This document shows positions 36,176-46,580 of a stretch of 64,000 nucleotides of DNA, one piece after another (position 1 is the first letter of the stretch; each line of letters begins with the position of its first letter). The stretch is from Papaver somniferum (Eukaryota; Streptophyta; Magnoliopsida; Ranunculales; Papaveraceae). A program made the position numbers and the translations under genes. Where the stretch lies: assembly GCF_003573695.1 (NCBI RefSeq), contig NC_039359.1:158030210-158094209 (forward strand), given 5' to 3'. The notes under the pieces were generated by a model. That model was not told the origin of the DNA, searched no databases, and saw only the letters and a list, made by a program, of their open reading frames with translations.

Positions 36176-38637
36176 TGAAAAAGCGGGGGTCTAACAACCA
36201 CACCCAATATATCGATTAGAAATCTGTATGGATAACTCGAATATACTTTTAAAATAATCAACTAGACGGTCAGACTCAATCTTAATAAAAAGTATACCAA
36301 GGAGTTAATATCTCTATCTCTCGATTTAATCTATACTCAAGCAAATAGAAATCTGCGAGCCATTATCAAATACAAGAGAGATATAAACTTGGATGGCACC
36401 AAAGACCAATATCCAAGGATCAATCAATTTCCAATCAACAACAAAAGGTTGGATTTCACAATTGATCGATACAACGCACAACCTGTGATATTTCAATTAT
36501 ATAACAAAATATAATGCGGAATAGAAATAACACAGACACCAGAAATTTTGTTAACGAGGAAATCGAAAATGCAGAAAAACCCCGAGACCTAGTCCAGATT
36601 GAACGCCACACTGTATTAAGCCTCTGCAGACATTAGCCTACTATAAACTAACCTCGGTCTGGCCTGTAGTTGAACCCTAATCAATATCACACTAATTCAA
36701 GGCACATTTGCGCTCCTTACGTCTCTGATACCAATAGGGTACTACGCACTTGATTACCTTAGCTGATCTCACCCACAATCAAGAGTTGCTACGACCCAAA
36801 GTCGAAGACTTTAAGAAACAAATCTGTATCACACAGAAAAGTCTACAATTAGATAAATATGTCTCCTACAAATAAACCTACAAGTTTGTTCCGTCTTTTG
36901 ATAGAAATCAAGGTGAACAGGAAACAATTCATAAACATGACTTATATTCCCGAAGAACAACCTAGTATTATCAATCACCTCACAATAATCTAAATCGTAT
37001 GGTAGCGAAACTAGATATTGCGGAATCACATACGATTAGATGAATATGTTTGTGATTTCTTTTTATCTTGCCCTATTAGAGATATAATCTCAAGTCAATT
37101 ATTCAGTTGAACTCGTACGATATAAAATGGCAAGATCAGATCGCTCAACTACAAGAGAAGTAGTTTTATCTGGCTTCACAATCCTAATGAAGTCTTTAAG
37201 TCGTTAACCGACAGGGTCTCGAGAAGAAACCTACGGTTAAAAGAGAATCGACTCTAGAAAAACCAACTAGTATCACACAAGAGGTGTGGGGATTAGTTTT
37301 TCCAGTTGTTAAACGTCTCCCTTATATAGTTTTCAAATCAGGGTTTGCAATCTTAGTTACCTTGGTAACAAAGCATTCAATTAGATGAAAAACCTGACTT
37401 ATCCAAGCTAATATCTTTCAACCGTTAGATCGAAACTTAGCTTGTCTCGCACACAAATGAAATGTATTCATTTAGGTTTGAGTAACCGTACCTAAATGTG
37501 TACATTGGGTTGGTTCACAAATAGTTAACCAATGGTTAGCCATATGAGCACTTTCATATTAACCGTATTCGTCTTTCTCATAACTAGTTCAAATGAATCA
37601 TAAGAACAAGTTCAAGAGTTGTTCAACTTCTTATATCTTTATACATATAGATAAGTGAAACAAAATCGGTTTGATTCACTTGAATCAATTCATGAACAAT
37701 ATAGCCACAGTTTGCAAAGATTGCATTCCTTATTGATTTATTGTTTAAGTTCATGAAACTACAGATTTGAGAGTATAACCAGCTTAGGTACGCGTACGGG
37801 TACGTGTACCATAGCTACCGGACTTGAGTTTGGGAACTCAACAGAAATTTTCAGTTTGAAAATTTCCATGGGTACGCGTACGGGTACGCAAACCTAAGGT
37901 GACTTGTTTTCATATTGCAAACTTCACAAACTATAGCAGAAATTTTCGGTATGAAAACTTCCGCCAGTACGCGTACCTAACCTGTCTCCTTCACCAATAC
38001 CACATGCACACATATGCACACACTTGGTTTCCGACACATGGATTTATACACTAATGTGCGAACACACTATATATGCCTATATCCATGGTTGGTTACGTAA
38101 TCTCAACTTTACATTTCAATCATTGTAACATTCTTCTATAATGATATAATAGTCGTTAGACAAAAAGAATCGACTATCGTCATCAAAGCTATTTTCAAGA
38201 TTAAAACGTCATCATGACTTTCGTCACGGGTAAAGATGAAAATGGTTAAAGCAAAAGTTTACCAACACATATTTCGAGAAAAAGATAGGCGAGTAAACTC
38301 GTCTCGAAATAGCAAATGTGTATGTATGAAAACTATCATACTTATACGACTTTTATCTCAAGAGTAGGATATAGAGTAGATAGACTTTTGAGTGACAGAT
38401 GAGTTCAAGACTCCGCATACCTTTTGGTCGGATGAAGTTCCACTGGTTCCTTGAGTAGTTCTTCGTCTTCGTAGGATAATCTCCATGGAGTCTGGAGCTC
38501 AACTATACCTAACTATCCTAGACCGAGACTTAGTCATAAGTAAACTAGAAATCAAGACATATAGTTTTAATCATTAACATTGACAAACATACTTGAGATA
38601 GAAACGCATGCGAGTTCGACCGAGAAATTCTTTAACA
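36176..38637 (-). repeat. 5' LTR of copia element 2
   Basis: 2,462 bp. TATA (minus) at 37,322-37,328. U3 array 37,790-37,985. Compared with the 3' LTR, one GTACGGGTACGC-type unit (12 bp) is missing near 37,970. Confidence 0.85.
37322..37328 (-). promoter_or_regulatory. TATA box, 5' LTR of copia element 2
   Basis: Minus-strand TATATAAG preceding the PBS side; would drive the gag-pol transcript. Confidence 0.55.
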
Positions 38638-38770
38638 CTGAGATTGTACATACAAACGCCATAATCTACACTTATGTCTGTGAAACAAATCAATCTATTA
38701 ACAGGTTATATAATTCCGTCGTAATTTAACAAAACTGTCTTACTAACATTGTGAACGATTGGTGTCGCTC
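38638..38770 (-). pseudogene. F-box-associated protein, upstream fragment
   Basis: Minus strand. It reads PVNRLICFTDI...VCMYNLRTRE, the start of the FBA domain (NGLICF...NPATRE type), and continues into 29,278 across copia element 2, the joint falling in the TSD. An in-frame stop lies just upstream of PVNR. Everything further upstream, including the F-box, is lost at the GC-rich repeat. Confidence 0.65.
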
Positions 38771-38777
38771 CTTCAGC

Positions 38778-39345
38778 TGGAGGTGTAAATTGGGACGGGC
38801 CAGAACGTTTATGGCACAACACAACACGTTAAAATTCGAGCACAGCACGGCACAATACGTGACCGGACCAGCACGGACACATCACGTTTGTTTAATGTGT
38901 TATGATGTTCCAGACAAATAGGCACGGCGGCACAGCATAGCACGCGACACGTGTTAGCACGCGGCATAACACAGCACAACACGCGAAGAATGCACGCCAT
39001 GTCATGCATAAAATACTACACAATATATTACATTTAATGTATATTTCAAAAAAAAAAATCATTGTTTTAGCCAATTTCTGACATTTCTATTTTCGTTATG
39101 CTAATTTATTTTTGTAATAATACATGTACTAACTAAAATATCTCAAAAATATTTATTTTGGAGAACATAAAATAAGTGTGCTAGCAGCACCACACAACAC
39201 GTTTATTTTTCTGGCACATCACAGCACGACACGCCATTAGCACAGCACAACACAGAACGTCTGAATCTCTGGCACATCCCAGCCCAGCATGCAACACGCT
39301 AAGCACGTGACTTCATGGGTTGGGATGTGCTCGTTCTTAAAGTTC
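38778..39345. mobile_element. GC-rich hAT-like repeat
   Basis: Two blocks (38,778-39,005 and 39,178-39,312) crowded with GCACGGCAC/CACAACACG/AGCACGG variants, flanking an AT-rich core. The left edge 'gtgtaaattgggacgggcc' resembles ends of plant hAT elements, which have such GC-rich subterminal repeats. A matching right terminus and TSD are not clear. It lies between the F-box fragment and the DUF4283 fragment. Confidence 0.5.
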
Positions 39346-39404
39346 GAAATACTTGCCTAAAGAGGTATTTCTTTGACCACATCAGAAGAGATTTGCATAC
39401 CAGG
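39346..39404 (-). pseudogene. DUF4283/LINE ORF1-like fragment, downstream part
   Basis: Minus-strand continuation of the ORF at 41,984-42,381 after the solo LTR: reads PGMQISSDVVKEIPL then a TAG where family members have Trp (PLW). Only about 60 bp remain before the GC-rich repeat. Confidence 0.5.
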
Positions 39405-40124
39405 TGTTGATGGTGGTTTTTAGTTCGGGGTCAAAATTGTAAAACCCTGCATTTAATGTGCTTTCATCCTACAAAGGAATGATGGACACTTGAAAATAAC
39501 GAGTGCTCAAACCTCTTTCTTTACACATGTATTGAACAACTCAGTATATAGATAAAGTTCATTCAGAATGGTGCTAGAAATCCCGAATATTATATGAATT
39601 CTATCTTATGCCAGCATTATTAACTAATGCATGATTTTCCTTGTATTTTTTCCGTGCTATGTTCCCATCCGAACTCTCAATACTGGCATGACATGACGAT
39701 AAATGCTCAATCTCAGCAGATTAGCATGAATCTCCCGAAGTGCTAGTATTGGGATATGCACAAAAATGCTGACTACATCTCTCTGACAAAGAGATCAACG
39801 TGCTCACACACTTTTAATTAAAGTTAGCGTGATCACACTCACATGTATTTCTTAAAAAAAATCTAGACTGTTAATATTAGTCTCAGAAATGATCACGTCC
39901 ACACAATTTGGGCGCACGATTTAACAAGCATAACTTACTCCTAGCAGGACTAGGAAATCACCGTAGTAACCACCGGCGGGCACACCAGTCCTCTAGTTGA
40001 TCGGCCCCCATGTTGCTCATCACGAGCGCTTCAAACGCCGACCCAAACATGAGCGCTTGCACTACATAAAAACGAAGCTCGAACGAGCTAAAGCCGTAAG
40101 AAACGGTCACAAAAGTCATAATAT

Positions 40125-41054
40125 CCGTCCAACTTTTCCAGCCTAGTTGGACGGCATAGATCGTGTTCCAAACGATTGGGGAAGTGTTAACACGTTCACC
40201 ACAGGCCCAATATTGTCCCTTGCTGATCGATTTTGTCATGGGAAGTTAATAACACGCTAAATCGTTCAATTGAACTAGGATGATCATGCAGCTTTGAAAA
40301 TCATAAATTGAATAAGCGGCGTTATACAACTGCCGCTAATCGATCGCATCCGTCCGTCTTCGCCGGCCTAATCGGACGTCTGAGATCGTGTTTCGAATGA
40401 TCAAGGAGATGAAAACGCATTCAACATCGAACCAACTCCACGCGTGGTCGATCGAATTAATCATAGCAAGGCTAAAGTGCATCAAAACGCCAGCTCAAAG
40501 AAGCGTGAACACGCTGTTTCAAAAACCTAAAATTACATTGCGGCAACACATTACTGCCGCAAATTGATCTCGACCACTCATCTTCGCCGGCGGATTTGAG
40601 TGGCTTAGATTTAATTTTAAACTGCCCCGAAGGTATGAACATGATCACTGTCGTCCCACCTTCACACGTGACCAACCGACTTGCTCAAAACCAAACGCAG
40701 CCTCTCGAATCGCTCGCTCAAAAGGGGTAGGTCAATCGACCTCCAAACCCAAAGAATTGCGTCAACGACATTACACAACTGCCCGCAAATTAATCACGAC
40801 CATCCATCTTCACCGGCCTAGTTGAACGGCTTAGATCCAACTTCAAGCAACCCCGAAGATGTCAACGCGATCACGGTGGACCCACCTTTACACGTGATTG
40901 ATCGGCCTACACAAACTAGGGCTCAATGCCTCGAAATCGCTCACCCAAAGAGGGTCGGTTGCGCGGCCTCCTAAACCCTAAAGTCGCGTCAATGGAAGTT
41001 TGGAGCTTCCGCCAACGATCACGACCATCCAACTTCGCCAGCCTAGTTGGATGG
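40125..41054 (+). repeat. Five tandem hairpin units in the LTR U3 (copy B)
   Basis: Units spaced about 217-230 bp. Stems: CCGTCCAACT/AGTTGGACGG (40,125/40,145), CGTCCG/CGGACG (40,351/40,373), CCACTCA/TGAGTGG (40,574/40,597), CCATCCA/TGAACGG with two mismatches (40,800/40,823), CCATCCAACT/AGTTGGATGG (41,025/41,045). Loops resemble 'tcttcgccggccta'. Several units are flanked by GATC on both sides. Confidence 0.8.
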
Positions 41055-41646
41055 TATAAATTTATTTTTAGAAAACAAGCAAAGCAACATTGTGAAGACC
41101 GGCCATCCTTCTTCCACACAAGGCGATCGACCAAGTGATGACTCGACCGAAGGGTCCACAAACGATCACCCAAAGGTGGTCAATCATGCCTCCTTTAAGA
41201 CGCTTATTCGCAACTTATTTAATCAATCTCAAAAACAATGATGCTTCATACACATCGATTAGTTTGAGCTGCTTAAATGCGATGCTTCACATGCATAGAA
41301 TACATACAATGTTTTATATTGGCCTCATAAACAACTTAGTTGTTTCACCTAATGGCACCATGCTATACTCTGCGGCGGGTCCAACGACTTGACCCACTTA
41401 TTCGAGACATCAAACATGTCACAAACTGGGGGATTCCTACTGGGGCATTAGTCTGGCGGTTTACAGCGTGCGGCGTACAACATGCCCATTACGAGAACGT
41501 GTTAGGAAAGGAAGGACAGTTAGTAATGATGGAGTAGTGGGTGAAGGTGTAATCACACAATGATCATTACCTCTTACACAACTTCATTAATCCACATTTA
41601 AATTCCTACACTTCCTACGAGATCAGGGTTGCGCTCAAATGACTTG

Positions 41647-41654
41647 TATAAATA
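41647..41654 (+). promoter_or_regulatory. TATA box of LTR copy B
   Basis: TATAAATA, aligned with 6,590-6,597 in copy A. Confidence 0.6.
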
Positions 41655-41983
41655 GATTTTCAATATGTTTCGAAAGGACAAAACATAAGGGTTATCAACA
41701 CAAGTATCCAGAAACCATTTTCTGATACACAAGTCATAAACAGCCACACCTTCATTCAACACTCTGATCTGAAATACCTTCTTCGCTTCCCTCCCTAAGA
41801 TCAACCCTTCTCCTTCACCTTGTGACCGAATTGAATCTGGAACAACCATTTCTTGGTTACAGATTGATTTATCTAACCTAAAAGCATTCCCGTGCAGTGC
41901 ATTTGTTTAGGGTTTAGATTCGTTTCTCATTCAACACACCCCAAATTACCAAAAACAGTAGAATCAATTTTTACCCATAAACA

Positions 41984-42381
41984 CCAGGATAAGCCGATCT
42001 AGCAGAAAGCACATTGTCATATGGGTACCAAGGACCATTCAGAGCTATCCACTCTAAATCTTTATCATCATGGAAAGTAATGATAAAAAGGTTTGGATCC
42101 ACATCACGAATTTGAAATCCAATGTTGAGACCCCAAAAGTGCCGCAGAACGCTTCTAATATCTTCAGTTTTATAATTATGGGTTGAAAAAATTCTGGCAA
42201 GAATGTTTTTGTCTTTAATGCCGAACTCTCTCATTAAGGAAAGAGGAGTTGGTAGAATACCGACATTCATATAGTTTGCATATCTTTGAGCGACATAAAG
42301 ACTATTTAAATGTTTATATAAATCATAACTGCTCATAGTGAACATGATCTGAAGGAAGAAAGTCTCACAAAAGCAAACCAC
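41984..42381 (-). pseudogene. DUF4283-containing LINE ORF1-like fragment
   Basis: Minus strand, reading frame from 42,381 (a later ATG gives MFTMSSYDLY). The segment FIITFHDDKDLEWIALNGPW then LSARSAYPG matches the DUF4283 pattern (F..e.D...I....PW), found in ORF1 of plant L1-type LINEs and related host proteins. The frame is cut by solo LTR copy B and resumes for about 60 bp at 39,346-39,404, then a stop. No downstream RT is present, so it is a truncated copy. Confidence 0.55.
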
Positions 42382-43183
42382 ACAAGAGACGAAGGGAGAA
42401 TAAGAGCATTGAAGAAGCTTGAGTTCTGCAAACTATGTATAAATAAGATGTCTAATTTATTCCAACATCAAAAAAAAACCCTCGATAAACTAACCTTAAA
42501 CTAATGAAAAAATCTAATTCAAATAAACCTCGACAAATCCAATTTCGACAACAAAAAGAAAAACTAAATCATTCAGCAGTAGAAAGTTACGCATTAAATT
42601 CCTTGACAAAGGCAAAAAGAAAATCAAGACAAGAGCTGCACGACTTGTCACAGAACTGAGGGGAAATAAATGTTGATTTGATTTGGCAAATGCAAACGAT
42701 TTCGAAATTAGGAAGAGCTAAATGTATTTAAATTTTAGAAGGGATATGACATAAAATAGGGTTAGCCAAAGGATTGAAACTACACTCAACTTTAATGGGA
42801 AGACTAAACGAAATATTCAAGTCAAAGAAAATTCATGCTATTAATAGGATAGCCAGAATCGAGGAGCTAAGGTGACAAGAGGAGTCTAACTAGTCTGAAT
42901 CTGAACCTTATAAATGCATGTTTCCACTACTCAGAAAAAACTGACTAGATGAATAGCACAAGAAGAAGAGAGGTCTGAATCAAAAAAACACGAAACGTAC
43001 AGGAATTGAAAAGAGATTAAATGCAGCGAGAAAACCAAAGGTTCGTACTAACTATAAAAACCTCATTCTGGTACTGAGAAGAACCAAAGATAACGGAAAG
43101 TAGAGAGAAACAGAGATATTTTAGGATCAAAGGCTTGTAACCACTATAGGATTCCATTAGGTGTTACAATATCATATACTAAG
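42382..43183. other. AT-rich DNA without recognised features
   Basis: Upstream side of the DUF4283 fragment. Contains short A-runs and no convincing gene or repeat. Confidence 0.4.
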
Positions 43184-43501
43184 GTGATACGCTATCAGGA
43201 AGGCCAGCTTTACCGTATGCAATATTTTAGGTGCAACATATGTAACCAAGAAGCTTTTGTGTACCCTGCACAAGCACAACGACTAGATCTATGCAACTTA
43301 AGAAAGGAGGAGAAAGAAAGATTGGGGAAGCAAGCAATCAAGGATCTGCAGGTTAGATTGGCCACCGGAGTTTCGGTGAATTCCAATTATTTTCTAACTA
43401 AGTACCCACTGGGTATGGACTATGCTTATGTGCATGAAAAAGTCTTCAATATATCAGCAAGAAAGAGACGGGGGCTTGATAGAAGTGGACGATTCCGATG
43501 A
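43184..43501 (+). CDS. Unrecognised 105-codon ORF
   Basis: Plus-strand frame with balanced codon use and a Cys pair (CNICNQ), then a Lys/Glu helix (RKEEKERLGKQAIKDLQVR), an aromatic-rich part (NYFLTKYPLGMDYAYVHEK) and a basic end (SARKRRGLDRSGRFR). No membrane segment. I recognise no family. It may be a relic of a retroelement ORF or a host gene. The following sequence (43,502-43,680) shows no extension. Confidence 0.3.
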   Translation: MIRYQEGQLYRMQYFRCNICNQEAFVYPAQAQRLDLCNLRKEEKERLGKQAIKDLQVRLATGVSVNSNYFLTKYPLGMDYAYVHEKVFNISARKRRGLDRSGRFR

Positions 43502-44529
43502 TGAGAAATGAAGAAAAAGAGGGAATAGTTTCGTCTAGGACTGCAACAAATAAAACCATGCACAAGGAGGCGAAAGACCAGATAAGGATGAATTTTAAGT
43601 TAGCTTTGAATTTCTAGTTATTTAGTTTAATGTGATTCAATATTACGGAATCCTCTCTGTTTTAGTAATTTAAAATACCTTTGCCAAAAAAAAAACGCGA
43701 ATAAAAATAATACTTAATCTCTAAATTAAAATGGAAGAATGTAATCATTCAGAATAAAACAAGCCAATTAAAAGGGAAAACAGTAATCAATTTATGACTT
43801 CAAATGAAAAAAAGTAATCATTCAGAGCCAACAACCAGAAATGTAAACAATCAAAGAAAGATGCGCAAGAAGGATTGAGAATACTCCTAACGGATATTGT
43901 CAAAATATTAGTCAAAATGAAATAGATCAGCCAAAAAAGGTGCAGATGATGCTAAATGATGAATGAATTATAAATATAAATATGAATTTCTTGTAAAACT
44001 GCAACAATCATCACATTAAACCATAATGTACAGGTGAGGCGAAGGAAAGGGATTAGCAATACAGAGAAAGAGAAATAATGTTTGAATGCATCACAGATGA
44101 TGGAAAGATGGATGAATGATGAATGACGAATGCAAAATCAGCTTAAATCTTCAGTAATTGAACAGAATCATTGCAACAATTGATGTTAATTCCCCTCCCT
44201 TAATCCCCATCTGGCTTTGGGATGAAAACCAGATGGGAGGATTACTCAGTAATCAGCATAATTGAAGAAGAAAAGGGAAAAAAATGAAAAAAAGATGAAG
44301 GAAAATAGTTGTTGAGGGAGGAGAGAGGGCATAGCGTTTCTTTAGTCTTTTCTTTAATCGTTTCTTTGGCGTGGGAAGCTTTTTCTTATCTTACTTCCTC
44401 GACTTATGATGTTGAGCGTCACATCCATTACTTGTTTCCTTGTTATTACTACTTGTATCCTTGTTATTACTTTCGGTGTCTCCTCGGCACCTTTGGTTCT
44501 CTTTTAAATCTTATTTCAAATAAACCCTC
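43502..44529. other. AT-rich DNA without recognised features
   Basis: A-rich on the plus strand, with simple 'gatgaatgatgaatgacgaatg'-like drift near 44,100. No gene seen. Confidence 0.4.
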
Positions 44530-44615
44530 ACTTGCTTAAAAACAATAACCGTAACGAAAACAAAAATATGACATGCAAGTTTTAAAGCATGTTAATGCCA
44601 AAGAAAAAAGATATT

Positions 44616-44641
44616 TCAATTTTATTTTATTTTATTTTATT
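44616..44641. repeat. ATTTT microsatellite
   Basis: About five tandem ATTTT units within the duplicated region; the copy at 50,060 lacks the expansion. Confidence 0.6.
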
Positions 44642-45363
44642 TGAGGGATAGAGAAAGGAAGCATGTGAGAAGATGTCTCTCTTGACCATTAAAAATACAG
44701 ACGAAAATTTCCACTAGAACACTTCAAGCTCGGACCTCGGTACTTTTTTTCTTTCTAACTGGCTAGGCATGGGGATGATCTAAGAATAAGATTACCGTAC
44801 TTGAAAATAAAGGTTAGTTGAGTTCTTCACTTATTTTTGTTCTTTTGCTCTACGGTTTACCTTCTCGGACAATTTGTGTAACATTTGTGAAGTAAACAAA
44901 TTTTAACCTCAAACTGTGTACAATAAATTGTCATTCCAACTGTTTGTTCATGTTAATAAAGTGAATTAATTATAGAGAACACGGTGATACTAATAGTCCG
45001 AAAATGATCAATGAACCGTGAAAAAAACCGACAAAAGAATCGTGTAATCACATGGTTGGGACCCAAAACCCCCGCCCTATAAATCCTTAAAAGTGGACCC
45101 CAATATGTGTGTGCGCGATCTTTTTTCACGGTTCATCAAGAACCATTGCTATAGTCATGGTGGCTTTTTGCGAGTCAATCTAATGGCACTAAAATAAGAG
45201 CTCCCACTTTTTCTACTTTATTCTTTCATTTGTGTCCTTGTAGAAAGTCTAGCAAGACTTTTGTTCCCAAATGAAGTGCAAGTTATAAAACGGGCATTGC
45301 ACAAGTATATGATACTCTGAGGCTCCCATTGTATGCCATATGTTTGAACGAAACCTAATCTCT

Positions 45364-46121
45364 TGGGCGATCGTCAAAAATGGGCTCTTCTCGGTTAAAT
45401 ATGCTTATTCGTTGGGTGGAGAATGAACATTAACTTGAGTCCAAAAATCTTAGTGTGTGGTCCAGATCTTGTCCACACAAGATTGGTTTCTTCATACGGT
45501 AGGTTTTCCACAGGAAACTGCCCACAATAGATGTTTTGTACAAGAAAGGAAAACTTCTAGTGAATGGCTGTCTGTTTTGTTGTCAACAGGGAGAATCGAC
45601 TTCACATCTCCTCTTTCATTACTCGTTTGCCTCGAGAATATTGCAGTACTTCTTATAGTTTGCTAAAAGACATTGGGTTATGCCGAATTGTATAGATTTA
45701 ATCATCAAAGGATGACGTATGGAGAATTTTTCTTCGATTGATCAAGTTTTATGGAAACTTCTGCCCGACAACAATATGTTGGGAAATTTGGAATTGTAGG
45801 AACAACATAATATTTAATGATGGGAGAGCAGATTTGAGCACACAATTGACCAAATCAAAACACAGGTTTTCTTCTCGGGGAAACATGCCGATCTTTTGCA
45901 GGGGCTTCATTTAGATCAGATATAAAGCCAATTGGGATACGTTTTTTGTTGTGTAGCTTTTCTCTATGTATTTCCTGGCTTTGTTTTAGGGAGTCTTTCT
46001 TTTGGCTTGGGGTTTGTCTGGTTAATTTGTGGCCAGCGCCTGGATTTTTCCTCTTGTTTCTTTAGCTTACTTTTTTTGTAAATCTTTTTAATGTCAATTC
46101 TTACTTTTACTGATTAAAAAA
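45364..46121 (+). mobile_element. 5'-truncated L1-type LINE fragment
   Basis: Short A-run at its 3' end (46,116-46,122) and long TSDs: ACGAAACCTAATCTCT (45,348-45,363) and ACGAAACCAATCTCT (46,122-46,136). Broken frames show zf-RVT-like sequence (LFSVKYAYSL) and the typical WNCRNNIIFNDG motif after the RT. The parallel region at 53,915 lacks it. RT core absent; inactive. Confidence 0.75.
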
Positions 46122-46136
46122 ACGAAACCAATCTCT

Positions 46137-46580
46137 ACCTATGGCAGAGCAAGTTGTTATAATTCATAGGATAACTGCAATCTCAAAATATGGCAATTAC
46201 AATTTACACTTCAATAACACCTCCTCTCCATACTTAAATTATGTTAGCATTTCAATTGCACCTATGGGAATATAGGCTGGCCATGATTGCATCAATATGG
46301 AAATAGATATCTAGTAAGGTTGTGACAATCTCTTGCCAAAGCATATCTAAATTTATGTGTGTTTTTGGAGCGCAGTTGAGTTATTTCCCTTAGTGCACTG
46401 AAGTACTAGACAAATTAATGGACTTAGAAGATTTATTATTGGTTTTTGTTAGATATATCTCTAAGTCTATCACCTCCATGAAGAGCGAGTAATGAAGATC
46501 AAGAAGTTCATGGAGCTACAAGAAATGTTCAAAATGGCATCAAACCAAGATAATGAAGATCCAATTTCATTTTCATCATA
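46137..46580. other. Non-coding DNA before the TRIM
   Basis: End of the duplicated segment, then unrelated AT-rich DNA. 46,280-46,345 resembles the filler at 60,260-60,325 in the element-3 LTR duplication. Confidence 0.4.

Larger units (their letters stand above)
29279..38637 (-). mobile_element. Copia element 2: pol-bearing, gag-deleted
   Basis: Minus strand. The 5' LTR is 36,176-38,637 and the 3' LTR 29,279-31,762, with TSDs CTGTG (29,274-29,278) and CTGAG (38,638-38,642). PBS for initiator Met tRNA at 36,162-36,173. It encodes a short gag remnant (35,689-36,108) and a decayed pol (32,626-35,688) of SIRE/Maximus-like type. A 290-bp LTR sample shows about 7% difference, so the insertion is not recent. 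It disrupted the F-box pseudogene. LTRs are related to those of elements 1 and 3 but distinct in the U3 array. Confidence 0.85.
39405..41983 (+). mobile_element. Solo LTR, copy B of the 2.58-kb family
   Basis: TGTT...AACA, 2,579 bp, perfect 5-bp TSDs CCAGG at 39,400-39,404 and 41,984-41,988. Same family as 4,416-8,535. No internal sequence, so it arose by LTR-LTR recombination. Contains the five-unit hairpin array and a TATA box. It interrupts a DUF4283/LINE ORF1-like frame. Confidence 0.9.
44530..46260. repeat. Diverged duplicate of 49,960-54,040 (copy 1)
   Basis: Matches in order: 'cacttgcttaaaa' and the 'gaggaatagagaaaggca'-type block (44,530-44,680), 'gagtcaatctaatgg' (45,170), 'agcaagactttt' and 'aaatgaagtgcaagttata' (45,250-45,290), and 'taggataact.cagtctcaaaat' (46,160). 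Differences between the copies are explained by separate insertions: a LINE piece here, and a TIR element plus a larger LINE in the other copy. No gene is evident in the shared sequence. Confidence 0.7.
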
